Shown in pieces: positions 18,464 through 30,800 of a stretch of 64,000 nucleotides of DNA; within the stretch, counting starts at the first letter, position 1; every line of letters begins with the position of its first letter. Origin of the DNA: Providencia huaxiensis (GTDB lineage: Bacteria; Pseudomonadota; Gammaproteobacteria; Enterobacterales; Enterobacteriaceae); NCBI RefSeq assembly GCF_002843235.3, contig NZ_CP031123.2, forward strand, positions 2,666,001 to 2,730,000. Direction: 5' to 3'. The notes under the pieces are model-generated. The model saw only the letters and a list, made by a program, of their open reading frames with translations, was not told where the DNA came from and did not search any database. The position numbers and the translations under genes were made by a program.

Positions 18464-21400
18464 ATGCCTAAGTTTTTTATAGAAAGACCAATTTTTGCGT
18501 GGGTAATTGCAATTATCACCATGCTTGCTGGTCTGTTGGCAATTATCCAGTTACCTGTTTCACAGTACCCGACCATCGCGCCACCGGCTGTTTCTATTTC
18601 AGCTAACTATCCGGGAGCGGATGCTGAGACGGTACAAAATACAGTAACGCAGGTTATCGAACAGAATATGAACGGTATCGATAACTTGGTATATATGTCA
18701 TCGAGCAGTGATTCATCAGGTTCTGCTAGCATTACGCTGACATTTGAAGCAGGAACTGATGGTGATATCGCGCAAGTACAGGTGCAAAACAAATTGCAAC
18801 TGGCGATGCCATTGTTGCCACAAGAAGTTCAGCAACAAGGTATTAGTGTCGATAAATCAACTAGTTCATTCTTAATGGTTGCGGGTTTCGTTTCTAGCGA
18901 TGGCTCAATGGGGCAATACGATATTGCCGACTACGTAGGGTCAAACATTAAAGACCCACTTAGCCGAGTTAACGGTGTAGGTGAAACTCAACTGTTCGGT
19001 ACCCAATATGCAATGCGTATTTGGTTAAAACCAGAGCAACTCGTTAAGTACAACATGACCACAACGGATGTCATTAATGCGATCAAGGTACAAAATAACC
19101 AAGTCGCAGCAGGGCAACTCGGTGGTTCACCGTCTATAGCAAACCAGCGTTTAAACGTTTCTATCATTGCGCAGACACGTTTGAATAGCCCTGAAGAATT
19201 TAGCAATATTTTATTACGTGTAAACCAAGATGGTTCACAAGTGCGTATTAAGGATGTTGCTGATGTCCAATTAGGTGCTGAAAACTATAGTACGATTGCC
19301 CGCTTTAATGGTAAGCCAGCAGCAGGTATCGGTATTAAACTGGCAACTGGTGCGAACGCGTTAGACACGTCTAATAACGTCCGTGCTGCACTTGAGGAAA
19401 TGAAACCTTTCTTCCCTCAAGGGTTAGAGATTGTTTATCCATACGATACAACTCCATTCGTTAAAATTTCAATTAACGAAGTAGTTAAAACGTTAGTGGA
19501 AGCAATCATGCTGGTTGTTGTCGTTATGTATTTGTTCCTACAAAACATCCGTGCAACGCTGATACCAACAATTGCAGTACCTGTCGTATTGTTAGGTACC
19601 TTTGCTATCTTGTCGGCATTTGGTTATTCCATAAACACCTTGACCATGTTCGCGATGGTACTCGCCATCGGGCTTCTCGTCGATGACGCCATCGTCGTTG
19701 TTGAGAACGTTGAGCGTGTTATGCAAGAAGAAGGCTTGTCACCAAAAGAAGCGACCAAAAAATCAATGGGTCAAATCCAAGGTGCGTTAGTCGGTATTGC
19801 AATGGTTCTATCTGCGGTATTTATCCCAATGGCCTTCTTTGGAGGTTCTACCGGGGCAATTTATCGTCAGTTCTCTATTACCATTGTATCGTCCATGATC
19901 TTGTCAGTACTGGTTGCGATGATCTTAACACCAGCACTATGTGCCACCATGTTGAAGCCAATTGAAAAAGGCAGCCATGGTAGCCAAAAAGGGTTCTTTG
20001 GATGGTTTAACCGTACATTTGAAAAACAAGCACACCACTACACCGACAGTGTAAGCCGTATGCTTAACGGCACTGGCCGCTATTTAGTGATTTACCTGCT
20101 GTTAGTGGTTGGTATGGCGTTCATGTTTGTTCGCTTACCGTCTTCCTTCTTACCCGCGGAAGACCAAGGGGTATTCTTGTCTATGATCCAGTTACCACCA
20201 GGATCAACACAGGAACAAACCCAAGCGGTATTGGATGAAGTAAATAACTACTACCATACCGAAGAAGCCAAAAACGTTGAATCGGTCTTTACCGTAGGGG
20301 GCTTTAGCTTCGCAGGTCAAGGACAAAATATGGGTCTCGCTTTCGTCGTTCTGAAAAATTGGAGCGAACGTAAAGGTGATGAAAACCACGTTGATGCGAT
20401 TGTACAGCGCGCGAATATCGCACTGTCACAAAAACAAGAGGCATTGATTTACGCCTTTAACCTACCCGCAATTGTTGAGTTAGGTACCGCAGACGGGTTT
20501 GACTTTGAGTTAGTCGATAAAGGTAACTTGGGGCATGATAAATTAATGCAAGCCCGTAATCAGTTACTTGGATTAGCTGCTCAGCACCCAGAAATGCTTC
20601 AAGGTGTTCGTCCAAATGGTCAGGATGATACCTCGCAATACCGTATTTATATTGACCAACAAAAAGCACAGGCTCAAGGTGTTGCTATTAGTGATATCAA
20701 CGCAACATTGAGTTCTATGTTTGGTGGAAGCTACGTGAATGACTTTATCGACCGTGGTCGTGTGAAGAAAGTTTACGTACAAGGTGACGCAGAAAGCCGT
20801 ATGTTACCTTCTGACATCAGTAACCTATATGTTCGTAATAACCAAGGTAAAATGGTTCCGTTCTCTGCCTTTATGGACGAATCCAAGGACCCTTGGAAGT
20901 ATGGTTCACCGCGTTTAGAGCGTTATAACGGTGTCCCTGCGATGAACATTCAAGGCCAAGCAGCTCCTGGGAAAAGTACGGGTGATGCGATGCTGTTAAT
21001 GGAAAAACTCACCACTGAAAACCTGCCTGAAGGAATTGGTTACGAGTGGACAGGTATGTCATATCAAGAACGCTTAGCAGGTAACCAAGCCCCTGCTCTG
21101 TACGCAATCTCCTTGATAGTGGTCTTCCTGTGTTTGGCGGCTCTCTATGAAAGCTGGTCAGTTCCATTCTCAGTTATGTTAGTCGTTCCATTAGGTATTA
21201 TTGGTGCGTTACTGTTTACCAGTGTTCGTGGTCTAGACAACGACGTTTACTTTAAAGTGGGTCTCTTAACAACCATTGGGCTCTCGGCGAAAAACGCAAT
21301 CTTGATTGTTGAATTCGCCAAAGACTTGATGGAGAAAGAAGGTAAAGGGTTAGTCGAAGCAACGCTGAATGCAGTTAAAATGCGTTTACGACCAATTCTG

Positions 21401-21622
21401 ATGACATCTTTAGCATTTATGTTAGGTGTTATCCCACTGGTGTTTAGTAACGGTGCAGGTTCTGCATCCCAGAACTCAGTAGGTACTGGTGTTCTTGGGG
21501 GAATGTTTGCCGCAACCTCATTGGCTATCTTCTTCGTGCCTGTCTTCTTCGTGGTGATCCGTCGCCGCTTTACCAAGAAGTCAGAGGATATTGAACACAG
21601 CCATCCACCAACAGCACAATAA
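18464..21622 (+). CDS. acrB: RND multidrug efflux transporter AcrB
   Basis: AcrB is the proton-driven trimeric RND pump of the AcrAB-TolC system. The protein is 1052 residues (E. coli 1049), with [14 protein letters not shown] at the N-terminus and twelve membrane segments in two halves, each followed by a large periplasmic loop. The proton-relay Asp pair of TM4 is in [17 protein letters not shown], and the TM10 Lys is in [16 protein letters not shown]. The end is a charged tail. Unlike E. coli, no hha-tomB pair follows; a terminator comes 22 bases after the stop. Confidence 0.97.
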   Translation: MPKFFIERPIFAWVIAIITMLAGLLAIIQLPVSQYPTIAPPAVSISANYPGADAETVQNTVTQVIEQNMNGIDNLVYMSSSSDSSGSASITLTFEAGTDGDIAQVQVQNKLQLAMPLLPQEVQQQGISVDKSTSSFLMVAGFVSSDGSMGQYDIADYVGSNIKDPLSRVNGVGETQLFGTQYAMRIWLKPEQLVKYNMTTTDVINAIKVQNNQVAAGQLGGSPSIANQRLNVSIIAQTRLNSPEEFSNILLRVNQDGSQVRIKDVADVQLGAENYSTIARFNGKPAAGIGIKLATGANALDTSNNVRAALEEMKPFFPQGLEIVYPYDTTPFVKISINEVVKTLVEAIMLVVVVMYLFLQNIRATLIPTIAVPVVLLGTFAILSAFGYSINTLTMFAMVLAIGLLVDDAIVVVENVERVMQEEGLSPKEATKKSMGQIQGALVGIAMVLSAVFIPMAFFGGSTGAIYRQFSITIVSSMILSVLVAMILTPALCATMLKPIEKGSHGSQKGFFGWFNRTFEKQAHHYTDSVSRMLNGTGRYLVIYLLLVVGMAFMFVRLPSSFLPAEDQGVFLSMIQLPPGSTQEQTQAVLDEVNNYYHTEEAKNVESVFTVGGFSFAGQGQNMGLAFVVLKNWSERKGDENHVDAIVQRANIALSQKQEALIYAFNLPAIVELGTADGFDFELVDKGNLGHDKLMQARNQLLGLAAQHPEMLQGVRPNGQDDTSQYRIYIDQQKAQAQGVAISDINATLSSMFGGSYVNDFIDRGRVKKVYVQGDAESRMLPSDISNLYVRNNQGKMVPFSAFMDESKDPWKYGSPRLERYNGVPAMNIQGQAAPGKSTGDAMLLMEKLTTENLPEGIGYEWTGMSYQERLAGNQAPALYAISLIVVFLCLAALYESWSVPFSVMLVVPLGIIGALLFTSVRGLDNDVYFKVGLLTTIGLSAKNAILIVEFAKDLMEKEGKGLVEATLNAVKMRLRPILMTSLAFMLGVIPLVFSNGAGSASQNSVGTGVLGGMFAATSLAIFFVPVFFVVIRRRFTKKSEDIEHSHPPTAQ

Positions 21623-21643
21623 TTGCTGATAGGTAAATTGAAA

Positions 21644-21670
21644 AGAGCCACATAAGTGGCTCTTTTTTTG
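21644..21670 (+). terminator. Rho-independent terminator of acrAB
   Basis: AGAGCCAC and GTGGCTCT form a perfect 8-bp stem with an ATAA loop, followed by seven T. Confidence 0.93.
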
Positions 21671-21948
21671 TGTATTAATTCTAACTTGCTGCAGACCGCC
21701 TCCCCTTTCAAGCTAATCAGTATCTGTGCCTTCGCTCTCTTGATAACCCAAATAGAGGCGTCTGATAACCAAAATAGAAACGCCCCTTAGTGCGGCTAGA
21801 ATGAAAATATCGTGTTTCATCTAGGACAATGAGGGTCTGCGTATCATATTTTATTAAACCCAGCTAATTTTTGATTAGTAAAATAATCAACTCGGTGCAT
21901 TATACTTTTAATCATAAAAGGAATTTTTACAGCAAGGAGCTACTAAAA
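21671..21948. other. Intergenic stretch upstream of the TPS-domain gene
   Basis: The stretch is about 280 bases without a gene. It contains an imperfect direct repeat of period 22 (TGATAACCCAAATAGAGGCG at 21741-21760 and TGATAACCAAAATAGAAACG at 21763-21782), which could be tandem regulator sites. The last part becomes AT-rich and carries AAGGAG nine bases before the ATG at 21949. Confidence 0.4.
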
Positions 21949-22884
21949 ATGAAGAAAACCATATTATTCACTCTATTAACTTGTACCTTGTATCACAATG
22001 CATCATTGGCCGAATCCCCTGATATCTCTAAGGCAAAAGTCATCAATATAGAAGCCCCTCTAAAGAACAACATTTCATTTAATACATTTGAAAGTCTCTC
22101 ATCTAATGACGATGGCTTAATTTTCAATAATGACATTAACAGTAATACTAAGCTTAATAATAAAGCAGCAAGGCTTATTTTTGCAGAAGTCACAGGAACT
22201 GAAGCAAGCCACTTGCAAGGAATATTAGGTATTAAAGGGCAACGCGCTAACCTTGTTATCGCGAATCCTAATGGTATTTCATGGAAAGACGGCACCGTTG
22301 ATAATATTAATAGCCTATCCTTAATTGCCGGTAAGTTTGAAAAAAAATATGTGAAAAACAAAGATAAAGACAACCAACTAGAACTCCAAAAATTGGAGGA
22401 CTATAACCAATTGAAGTTTTCAACTCAGCCAGCTAGCCAAATCAGTATTAGCCAGCAACAAGGAAACCCAATTCAACTATCAAAGCTAAATGTAGTTGCA
22501 GACCAAATAAAGCTGCAAAACTCCCTTAATATCCACTCTGCCATACAAAATTATATCAGCGCATCTGGCAATAGCACCCTTTCCCCTAGTGAAGGCGTTG
22601 TCAAATACAGTTCAAAATTCAAAACTGATATTCCATATATTCAAGGTAATCAGTTAGAGCTAAATGAACAGGCTAAATTGACAGGTCGTAATATTGTGCT
22701 TGAAAGCCACCAATATCAATGTAAAGACAATTTTCTTTGCCCTCAAAATAAAATAGATATTCAAGGGGTTATAAATACGATGAGTTTCTCTGTACGCGGG
22801 GATGCAGACATTACATTTTCAGATAAAGGCATAATAAAAATAGGGAAAAACCAGCAAGCTCTTATTGCTAAAACGGCGCACTAA
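21949..22884 (+). CDS. Secreted stand-alone TPS (filamentous haemagglutinin N-terminal) domain protein
   Basis: A 311-residue protein. The ATG at 21949 is chosen because AAGGAG precedes it and it begins a signal peptide (MKKTILFTLL..., likely cleaved after ASLA at residue 21). The rest resembles the N-terminal TPS domain of TpsA exoproteins such as ShlA, HpmA and FHA: Asn-rich beta-helix repeats and the hallmark NPNGI at residues 106-110 inside NLVIANPNGI. Cys258 and Cys264 may form a disulfide. TpsA proteins are usually more than 1000 residues with an effector part and a tpsB transporter gene beside them; here the frame stops just after the domain and no tpsB is present. It may be a remnant or a domain that acts alone. 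The gene is AT-rich compared with acrB. Confidence 0.75.
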   Translation: MKKTILFTLLTCTLYHNASLAESPDISKAKVINIEAPLKNNISFNTFESLSSNDDGLIFNNDINSNTKLNNKAARLIFAEVTGTEASHLQGILGIKGQRANLVIANPNGISWKDGTVDNINSLSLIAGKFEKKYVKNKDKDNQLELQKLEDYNQLKFSTQPASQISISQQQGNPIQLSKLNVVADQIKLQNSLNIHSAIQNYISASGNSTLSPSEGVVKYSSKFKTDIPYIQGNQLELNEQAKLTGRNIVLESHQYQCKDNFLCPQNKIDIQGVINTMSFSVRGDADITFSDKGIIKIGKNQQALIAKTAH

Positions 22885-22908
22885 TTTCCATTTGGAGTGC
22901 AAAAAATA

Positions 22909-22929
22909 ACGGCCTCAAAAAGAGGCCGT
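22909..22929 (-). terminator. Hairpin with minus-strand T run
   Basis: ACGGCCTC and GAGGCCGT form a perfect 8-bp stem around AAAAA. Read on the minus strand it is followed by TATTTTTT, so it fits a terminator for the DASS transporter gene. A weaker copy of the same hairpin lies at 23073-23089. Confidence 0.65.
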
Positions 22930-22992
22930 CAGACTGCTGACAAACATATTATGTTTGGCTGCAAGTCGAATAGGCTTTGAAAATAAATTAGG

Positions 22993-23089
22993 AAAATCAA
23001 TTTGTTGATTTTCGGCTGATAACACAAAGCGGGAAAAACCACGCTTTTATCCCGCTTTGCCAACAACCTTACGGCCTCAAAAAGAGGCC
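22993..23089. repeat. Cluster of three further inverted repeats
   Basis: AAAATCAA/TTGATTTT with a TTTG loop is at 22993-23012. CAAAGCGGG/CCCGCTTTG with a 17-base loop is at 23025-23059. GGCCTC/GAGGCC around AAAAA, a second copy of the hairpin at 22909, is at 23073-23089. They fill the gap between two converging genes, and no open frame is seen there. Confidence 0.6.
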
Positions 23090-23116
23090 ATTAAGTTAAG
23101 ATGAATTGATACTAAG

Positions 23117-24502
23117 TTACATCCAGACAAACCAAGCAAACAATGAAATAACTAGGATACAGGCCACGTTCAATACCGCACCGACACGTACCATCTCAAT
23201 CTGCCTAATATAACCTGAACCAAACACAATCGCATTTGGCGGTGTAGCGACAGGTAACATAAATGCACAAGATGCACCTATCCCGATAATCATGGTTAAG
23301 ACAATGACAGGCATACCTAATGCTTCAGCAACTGTTGCAAAAATAGGTACTAATAAAGCTGCACTCGCCGTATTACTGGTAAACTCAGTTAGAATGATAA
23401 TAAAGGTAGTAACAGCTAGAATAATAACAAACCAGTGGCTTTCACCAAATGTCATTTGCATCCAGTCGGCCATGATCTTACTTGCACCAGAAGAACTCAA
23501 GATTGCGCTCAGTGTTAAACCACCACCAAACAGCATCAATACGCCCCACTCAGTATTTTTTTGAATTTGAGACCAGCTAGCAACACCTGTTATACCGATT
23601 AAAATGGCAGCACTCATCGCAATAATTGTATCTAAATCTTTTACGCCACCTAATGCATCACTAATAAACGTACTTGTGATCCAACAAACTACGGCTAAAA
23701 GGAAAATCGTCATTGCGGTAATACGTTTGCCATTCCACTCAACGTGTTCTAACTCAATTTGAAAACGGTGTTTCAGGTTAGGGCGTAACATCATGTACAT
23801 CAATACAAACATCATTGGCAGCAACACTACCATGATTGGAATACCGTATTTCATCCACGATAAGAAATCTAAACCTAAAGCTGCAGCTGCAATTGCGTTT
23901 GGTGGACTACCGACAATCGTACCTAAACCACCAATACTTGCACTATAAGCAACACCTAATAGAACAAACACAAAAGTGTTGCGCTCATGGCGGACATCGA
24001 GATTAGACAGTATACCTAATACTAATGGCAGCATCATTGCTGCGGTCGCTGTGTTACTAATCCACATAGACAGCAATGCAGTTACACCAAACAGTAATAA
24101 TACCGCTACTGATAAGCGCCCACGAGCAGCCATGAGTAAGCGATTTGCAATTAGCCTATCAAGGCCTTGGATATGTAGAGCTGTCGCTAGCGCAAAGCCA
24201 CCGAAGAATAAGAAAATGATTGGGTTTGCAAATGATTTCAATGCATCCCCTGTATTCATCAACCCTAAGCCGACTGCTAAGATAGGAATACACAATGCAG
24301 TAATGGTGACGTGGATAGCTTCAGTTAACCAAAGCACACCAATGAAAACCATCATTGCAAGACCTGCATTCGCTTTGTCATCGAATGGTAAATATTTTAG
24401 TAATAGAATTAATAGTACGATATCAACAGCTAAGATTATCCACCCTCGTTTGTTCGAGGGCGTTGGGCTCACTGATGGTGTTAACGATTCTGAAGCGTCC
24501 AT
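23117..24502 (-). CDS. DASS/SLC13-family sodium-dicarboxylate transporter
   Basis: The protein is 461 residues and resembles sodium-driven succinate/dicarboxylate transporters such as VcINDY (462 residues). The two family SNT signatures are Ser149-Asn150-Thr151 (SNTATAAMMLP) and Ser376-Asn377-Thr378 (SNTASAALLVP). Each is followed by a Pro-containing hairpin, with GSPPNA at about 199-204 and ATPPNA near residue 420. About eleven membrane segments are visible after a 20-residue Ser/Pro-rich N-terminus. The substrate is probably a C4-dicarboxylate, but citrate or sulfate relatives exist. It stands alone between the TPS gene and the toxin gene. Confidence 0.88.
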   Translation of the reverse strand: MDASESLTPSVSPTPSNKRGWIILAVDIVLLILLLKYLPFDDKANAGLAMMVFIGVLWLTEAIHVTITALCIPILAVGLGLMNTGDALKSFANPIIFLFFGGFALATALHIQGLDRLIANRLLMAARGRLSVAVLLLFGVTALLSMWISNTATAAMMLPLVLGILSNLDVRHERNTFVFVLLGVAYSASIGGLGTIVGSPPNAIAAAALGLDFLSWMKYGIPIMVVLLPMMFVLMYMMLRPNLKHRFQIELEHVEWNGKRITAMTIFLLAVVCWITSTFISDALGGVKDLDTIIAMSAAILIGITGVASWSQIQKNTEWGVLMLFGGGLTLSAILSSSGASKIMADWMQMTFGESHWFVIILAVTTFIIILTEFTSNTASAALLVPIFATVAEALGMPVIVLTMIIGIGASCAFMLPVATPPNAIVFGSGYIRQIEMVRVGAVLNVACILVISLFAWFVWM

Positions 24503-24845
24503 GTTTACTCCATAGCTTTGGAAGCAAGTTTAGTTTTAGCGCGTGCATATTGTTAATAGTTATTTATAAGCTGTGAAATATAGAGTTAATTTATTGAGAT
24601 GAAAATGTGGATAAGTTAAAAGTGCGATCTACCCCGCGCAATTTAATTCATTTTTGATTTAACCAACAAGAAATGCTTTATTTTCCTTACAAAAACCAAG
24701 ATAAGTGTATCCCTAGCGACACAAAAGACTACAAAGCTAAATATTCAGCCCTAACCACCAATAAACAATTAAAAAAAGCGAATTAAAAAACAAAATAAAA
24801 ACTTAAGCTACATAAGAAATATTTTAATTCAAATTAAGCCGTTTT
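24503..24845. other. AT-rich intergenic stretch, nothing recognised
   Basis: About 340 bases between the start of the DASS gene and the hairpin after the toxin gene. It must hold the DASS promoter (minus strand), but no convincing -35/-10 pair or repeat was identified. It has many A runs. Confidence 0.4.
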
Positions 24846-24872
24846 ATTAGCCAGCGCTGATGGCCGGCTAAT
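24846..24872 (-). terminator. Possible terminator of the toxin-like gene
   Basis: ATTAGCC (24846-24852) and GGCTAAT (24866-24872) form a 7-bp stem 11 bases beyond the stop codon of the large gene. No good T run follows on the minus strand, so termination is uncertain. Confidence 0.4.
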
Positions 24873-24882
24873 TTATAATAAT

Positions 24883-27800
24883 TTATAGTATATGTCCGAT
24901 GTGAAGAGGGGGATTTGTTAAAGGGGATTGAACAATACGCTGATTGCTAAATGTACTCTCATCAGTATTCAACGACACTGCTGTGTCTGCCAGTTGTAAC
25001 AATTGATTTTCATTTCTCAGTGCTATTTCTTCACTACTTTTATCAAGCTTACTGGTTTCGGACAAAAAACCATCAGTAAGCCCATAGCTTTCTACTATCG
25101 TTTTTACTTTGATTTCTTCTGTTGAATTTAAAAAACGCAGTTGTAGATGCTGATACTTTTCAGCATTTGGTTCAAAAGCCTTATTAATTAATAACATACT
25201 ATTAGTATTGATATCAGTAAGAATAAGGTCATCGTCAAAACGGCTTACAACTAATGTTTCCATATCATCTACAGGTAAAACGAGAGTATCAGTTAAATAA
25301 TCACTAGCATGATTGTTAATAATAATCACTTGGTAATGTAGCCAAGCCGCTCGGGAAATAATATAGCTATCTTGTTCATTTCCAGCACTCAAGACAATAT
25401 TTTTGACATTATCAATAACAGGAGGATTAATAATATCTTTTTGATTCCCTCCTTTGATAAGCAATGAAGAAAGAAATTCTTTTTTACTACCTTCTGCATG
25501 AGCCATAGAACTGTCGTGATATAAGATTTCATTATTTGAAGTATACATGATCAACCCACTTGCTAATCTTTTAACTGTTTCAAATCTCATGTTAGGGTAT
25601 ATTTCATACAAAGATGGTAATGAAGCAGGGTTATACATTTTATTTCCAGTAAAGGCTTTATCTAACTCTTGAGTCGTTGCTAAAGGTTGCCAATAAAGTC
25701 GCTTACTTGACATATCATAAATAATAGCAGCAGAAGATTTTTCATCTACTCCTAAATATTGTAGTGTATTTTTAGAAGATAACTGGTGAGCTATAATAAT
25801 ATTTCCATTATCATACCAAGCAGGTATCACCTCATTATTATGCAATTTTTTAATCCCAAGTAATAAATATAAACCATTCTTATTATTTACTTCTTTTAAA
25901 CTTTCCCACCAAATCGTTTTTTTATCAAACCAGTTTTCATTTATAGCAAAATTTTTCATTTCTCCTTTAGCTGAAACTTGGCTAACAATACCATCTTTAT
26001 TAATAACAAGGAGTATCCCGTGAGAAAAAACAATGCTATCTACATTAGAAACTTCAATGCACTTAACTTGTTGTTCAACTATTTGAGATATATTAGGAGA
26101 CGCACCAACCTGACGATAAATCCGGCTCTTATCTCGACTATAAAAATAAAATACATCATTACCCTCTTCATCAATTAGACTAGCGACCAATATAATATCT
26201 TTAGGTTGATTTAATTTATTGGAGTTAACGTTTTTTTTGTCAATAGAGTCTAAATAGGAAATGACATTTGACTTAATAACCGTGCCATCTTCATATTTTA
26301 ACCAATAATGATAAACGTTATTATTCTTATCAACACCGGTAATTAATATTATTTCCGCAAAATTTGATGAGTTTGCATTATTATCAGTAACTAGTTTTTC
26401 ATGATCACTCACTGACAGAATATACTTATCTAAAACCTGTTCTAACATTTTTTTAGGTATTTTATCTTGCCCTTCAGATAATTGGTAGTGTGTTAACTCA
26501 TCGACAAAAACGCCAATAAATATAATACTATCACCATCAATCATGTAGGTCACAACTTCCGGTAAATCATGAGCTTGATAACGACATGAAAAATAAACAG
26601 CTCCATTATTTTCCCATATATTTATTAATTCAAAAGACTTACCCTGATTATTAACTAGCATATATTTGCATTTTATTTTATTATCAGAGCCAGTTACCCA
26701 TATTAAATTGTATTTTTTAGAATAAAAATAAAACGAATCACCAAGAATAACAAAAGAGTCTGCACTATTCGTTTTATCATCAGAATAATGAGTAAAAATA
26801 TAATGACCTGTAGATGTTTGATAAAATGCACGCCCCACATTCCTTCCATTATATTGATAGTTTTCAATTATTATATATTGACTATTAAACTTGTGTTGAG
26901 AATTTAATTCATCCAAATGTTCAGATAATCTATCACTTTTACCTATCCACTTATTACCATCTTCACTGATTAGATAGTAAGTTAAATTCAAACAATCAAT
27001 CTTATAAATTTCATTTTGACTATTAATATACAATATATTATCTTTAGGCATTGAGGATGAAAAATAAACTTCCACTCCAGAAATAATAACTTTATCATGG
27101 TGAATTATTATTTCATCATTTTCAAAAAATGTTCCATCAATCAACCAATTAGAAGGTGATATAGAACCAGACTCATCAAACAATGTAATTTTAGTTCCTA
27201 ATTGAGGTGCTATTCTATATACCCCACCATTTCCTTTAATAGAATAATTCAACTTACCGTACCATTCATTAGGGATTTTAGGAACAACCACATAACGATA
27301 CTTATCATCTAAATTTACTTCTATTGATGTATCCACATACTCATGGAATATTTGTGTTATCGTATTCTCACTTGGAAAAATATAAAAGTCATAGTCAAAT
27401 TTATCTGTATTTTCTAAGCGACGAATAATATCAAATCCATTATCATGACGTGTTGTTGCACCAGGCCACAGATTATAATTATATTTAATGTAAGATTTAG
27501 GTGTCACTGGTAAAACAATTATTTCAGCCTCTAAATAATCATAAGCTCTGTAGCTATTTGTATAACCAATACCTTGGCGTATATTTAGTGCTTGTTGCCG
27601 ATCATGAAGCATTGTAGGGAAATTACCGGCCCAAAAAATATAATTTTTTCGTCCTCCACCCGCAGAATGCGGAGTTGTTCTATAAATATACTGGCTATCA
27701 AACTCTATCTGGTTATTTTTAAGATCTATTTTTTTGAACACTGCTCCAAATTTTGGCGTTGCTATTTTTCTTTTAGTCAAATAATCATATCCATTACTTT

Positions 27801-30800
27801 GATAAGCTTGATCTAACATATAAAAATAATGACCAACCGATTTTGCATCCTCTCCAATAACTACAAAATTACGGGCTAAACTCGTGAAGCCAATACTCAA
27901 ACCCGCACAAATAACACCAGCCCCACTCATAAAGGTTGATACACCGCTAGCCCCTAAAAGCCCAGCACCTAAACTCGCGCCACCAGTGATCAAGTTTGCT
28001 GAGTCAAAAGCAAGCTGTGTGCCGAAGATGATCTTATATGGCTCGCTTTTTGCACGGGATAGCTCATATACATCAATACCAACTAATGCACCATTGAATA
28101 ATATCGCTGTACTTTCATTCGCAGTTCGAGCCAATGAGGAAGAAAAAATATTAATGGCTTTAGACTCTACTATTAAATTATTTTTCAATCCTTTTCGAAC
28201 AACCCCTACAATTTTAGATAAATCACTCATTATACCGTGTGAGATCATGCCATAATTAATATAACCATGAATCTTTAGAGCAAGTGCTAAATTAAAATCA
28301 TCTGTTTCCATTGGTTTAATATTATTATTTTCATCAGAATACCATTGGATTAATGATTGAACAGCAACTCCCGTATTTAATCCATCAAAAGAGTGAATAT
28401 CATTGTCAAACTCTTTAAGTTTAGTATCACGTTCTTCAACATGGGAATACTCTTTAAATTCTTCCATCTTTTTATTATAGTAATGGTTGAACTCTAAAAA
28501 AGTGGTATCTTCAGTTTCTACCCAATGACTTTTTTCTGGGTCGTCATAATTAACGAACTGTAGGCGATATTTGCCATTCTTAGTTTCTTGTAAAGTAGAG
28601 AAAATAGGAACCCATTTTTTAGTCATTTGATACTCAAATAACAAACCTTTGATTGAATTATCTAGCCTATCCCCCCATTGCTCTGCCTCTAAAATGCTGA
28701 GAGTTCCTTGTAACTGTAGGTCATTTTTTATTATATTCTGTTTTTCAATGACTCGACGGCTTTCTTGCTCCCTTTTAGTTAACTGACTAAGTTCATTTGA
28801 ATCACTTAAGTTACCTACCTTTAAGCCATTACCAACAGAGACAATCGCCATATCTTCCGTTGAAATTGTAATAATCTCAAAATGAGGTTTTTTAGCGCTA
28901 CCAAATGCCGAATAAAAGTCAGCCATTTTGTGTTCAACCATATACATTTTAAAAGCAATGAAGAGTTCTCGACTATTATTAAATGTAAATAGCCCAAAAT
29001 TAGGATCATAAAAATAGTAATGTGATTGGTCATTCCCTACCGTTTTCCCAATCAGCATTGAGTGGTTTTGGCTATTAATAGCAAACATTACTGTTTTTTC
29101 CCCTGCGTCCAATAATTTTTGCGTCTCTTCAATTCCCATTCGGCCATGCGAAAAAGAAGCTTCAACCGCATCAATATTTGAATGGAGCTTCTCTAACGCT
29201 GATTTAAGCAGTATTGAGTCTTTATCTTTTGGACTCGCAGAGGCAATAAATAGCTTATTAATTAATACATCAGCACCATTTTCCCCATCTTTAGCTAATG
29301 CTACAGACATTGCCCTTACTAATGGATAACATCGCCCCTTAGTTTCTCCTCCCATAAGTGACAAATAGAAGTCTTGTGGAATTAACCGATTTGATTGACT
29401 ATTAAAGGAATAAAACAGCTTGCTGACTTTACCTGCTTCACTCAATATATAATTTATGTATTCTTCATGGCTGACTTTGCTAATTCGTTGATACAATGCC
29501 CCACGCTCTATTGGGCTAAGTTCCAATGTTAAGTACAGCTTTTTTAATTCCAAAGACGACATTTTTCTATTAACACCTGAAATATTCACTTCATTGAAAT
29601 CCTCCATGCCTTCGCTAAAACGTCGTCTAAATGGCATATTGTTTGAATTCTTATGTACAAAAACTAAATTTTCATAGCGCTCATTTACCGTTTTCTTGTT
29701 TTCATCACTTCCTCCTTGAATAATCTGTTCCCCTGCCTTTACAGCGGCGCTCATTCCATATTTTTCTTTTAACTGCCACCATAGCCAACTACGTTCAACT
29801 TGCCGGGCTTCTACCAGGGCTTTACTGTAACGGTTTTGATAAAGGTTAATGTATATATCACTCTGTATTATTTTTTGTTGTAGAACCTTTATTTTTATGC
29901 TTTCACTGGCTGAGATTTTATATAGTTGTTTTATTTTATTCCTCCAGCTATTTTGCACTTCATCTAATATTGAAATGTTTCTATTCAATTTTTTATAGAT
30001 TATTGTATTCAAATCTCTCCACGTATTATTTATGGAACTTTCAGGAAAATCCTTATCTTGAATATAGAGACCACTATCTATCTTCTTTACTTCAATATTC
30101 AGCTCATTTGCTAATGATAATATATCTTGGTGTACTGCATCTCTATACTTTATAAACTCATTTTTATTATTAATTTCTTTGCTAGGTGAGTTTTGCACTA
30201 ACCTGCCATTTCCGTTTAATATTAAATTTTTTTTACCTTCATAATATTTTGTTTCTTGCTTTTGATAGAATAATTGCCATTCATTATTAACATACTGCAT
30301 ATAAGCCGTTGCATTGCCACTATCCTTCCCTTTAATACGATAATCTTTATAATCAACAGCCATAACAACATTATCATATAATATAGAACTATTAATACGA
30401 CAGTCATTGTATACCCGATAATGATCTTTATCATAATCAGTGACAATTAAAGAATGTTTATCTAGCGTATCTGTAAATAGAAAAAAACTGTCTGATGGTT
30501 CTTTAGGGATATCAATATAGTATGGATAAAAATGACTTTGGTCAGTTTTGTTATAACTCAAAAAATAACTATTAATTGAGAATTTACTTTTATTATCATC
30601 TTTTAAATACCTTACCACATAGCGATCATCTTTTGTTTTAATAAATTCCACTTTTCCTTTTTCAGCAATACCACTCGAATTTATTAACTCGCTTGTGTCT
30701 ATCGTTGATTTTTTTGACATTTTTGTTAAATTAGCAATTTCATTACTGCGAGTAATATTATTTTCCGTAATCGTTTTTAGTGATTTAGTTTTATCATTAT

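Noticed and set aside
25978-28255. Plus-strand frames of 66-123 codons within the toxin gene
   Set aside because: They are antisense shadows in an AT-rich gene, without ribosome sites.
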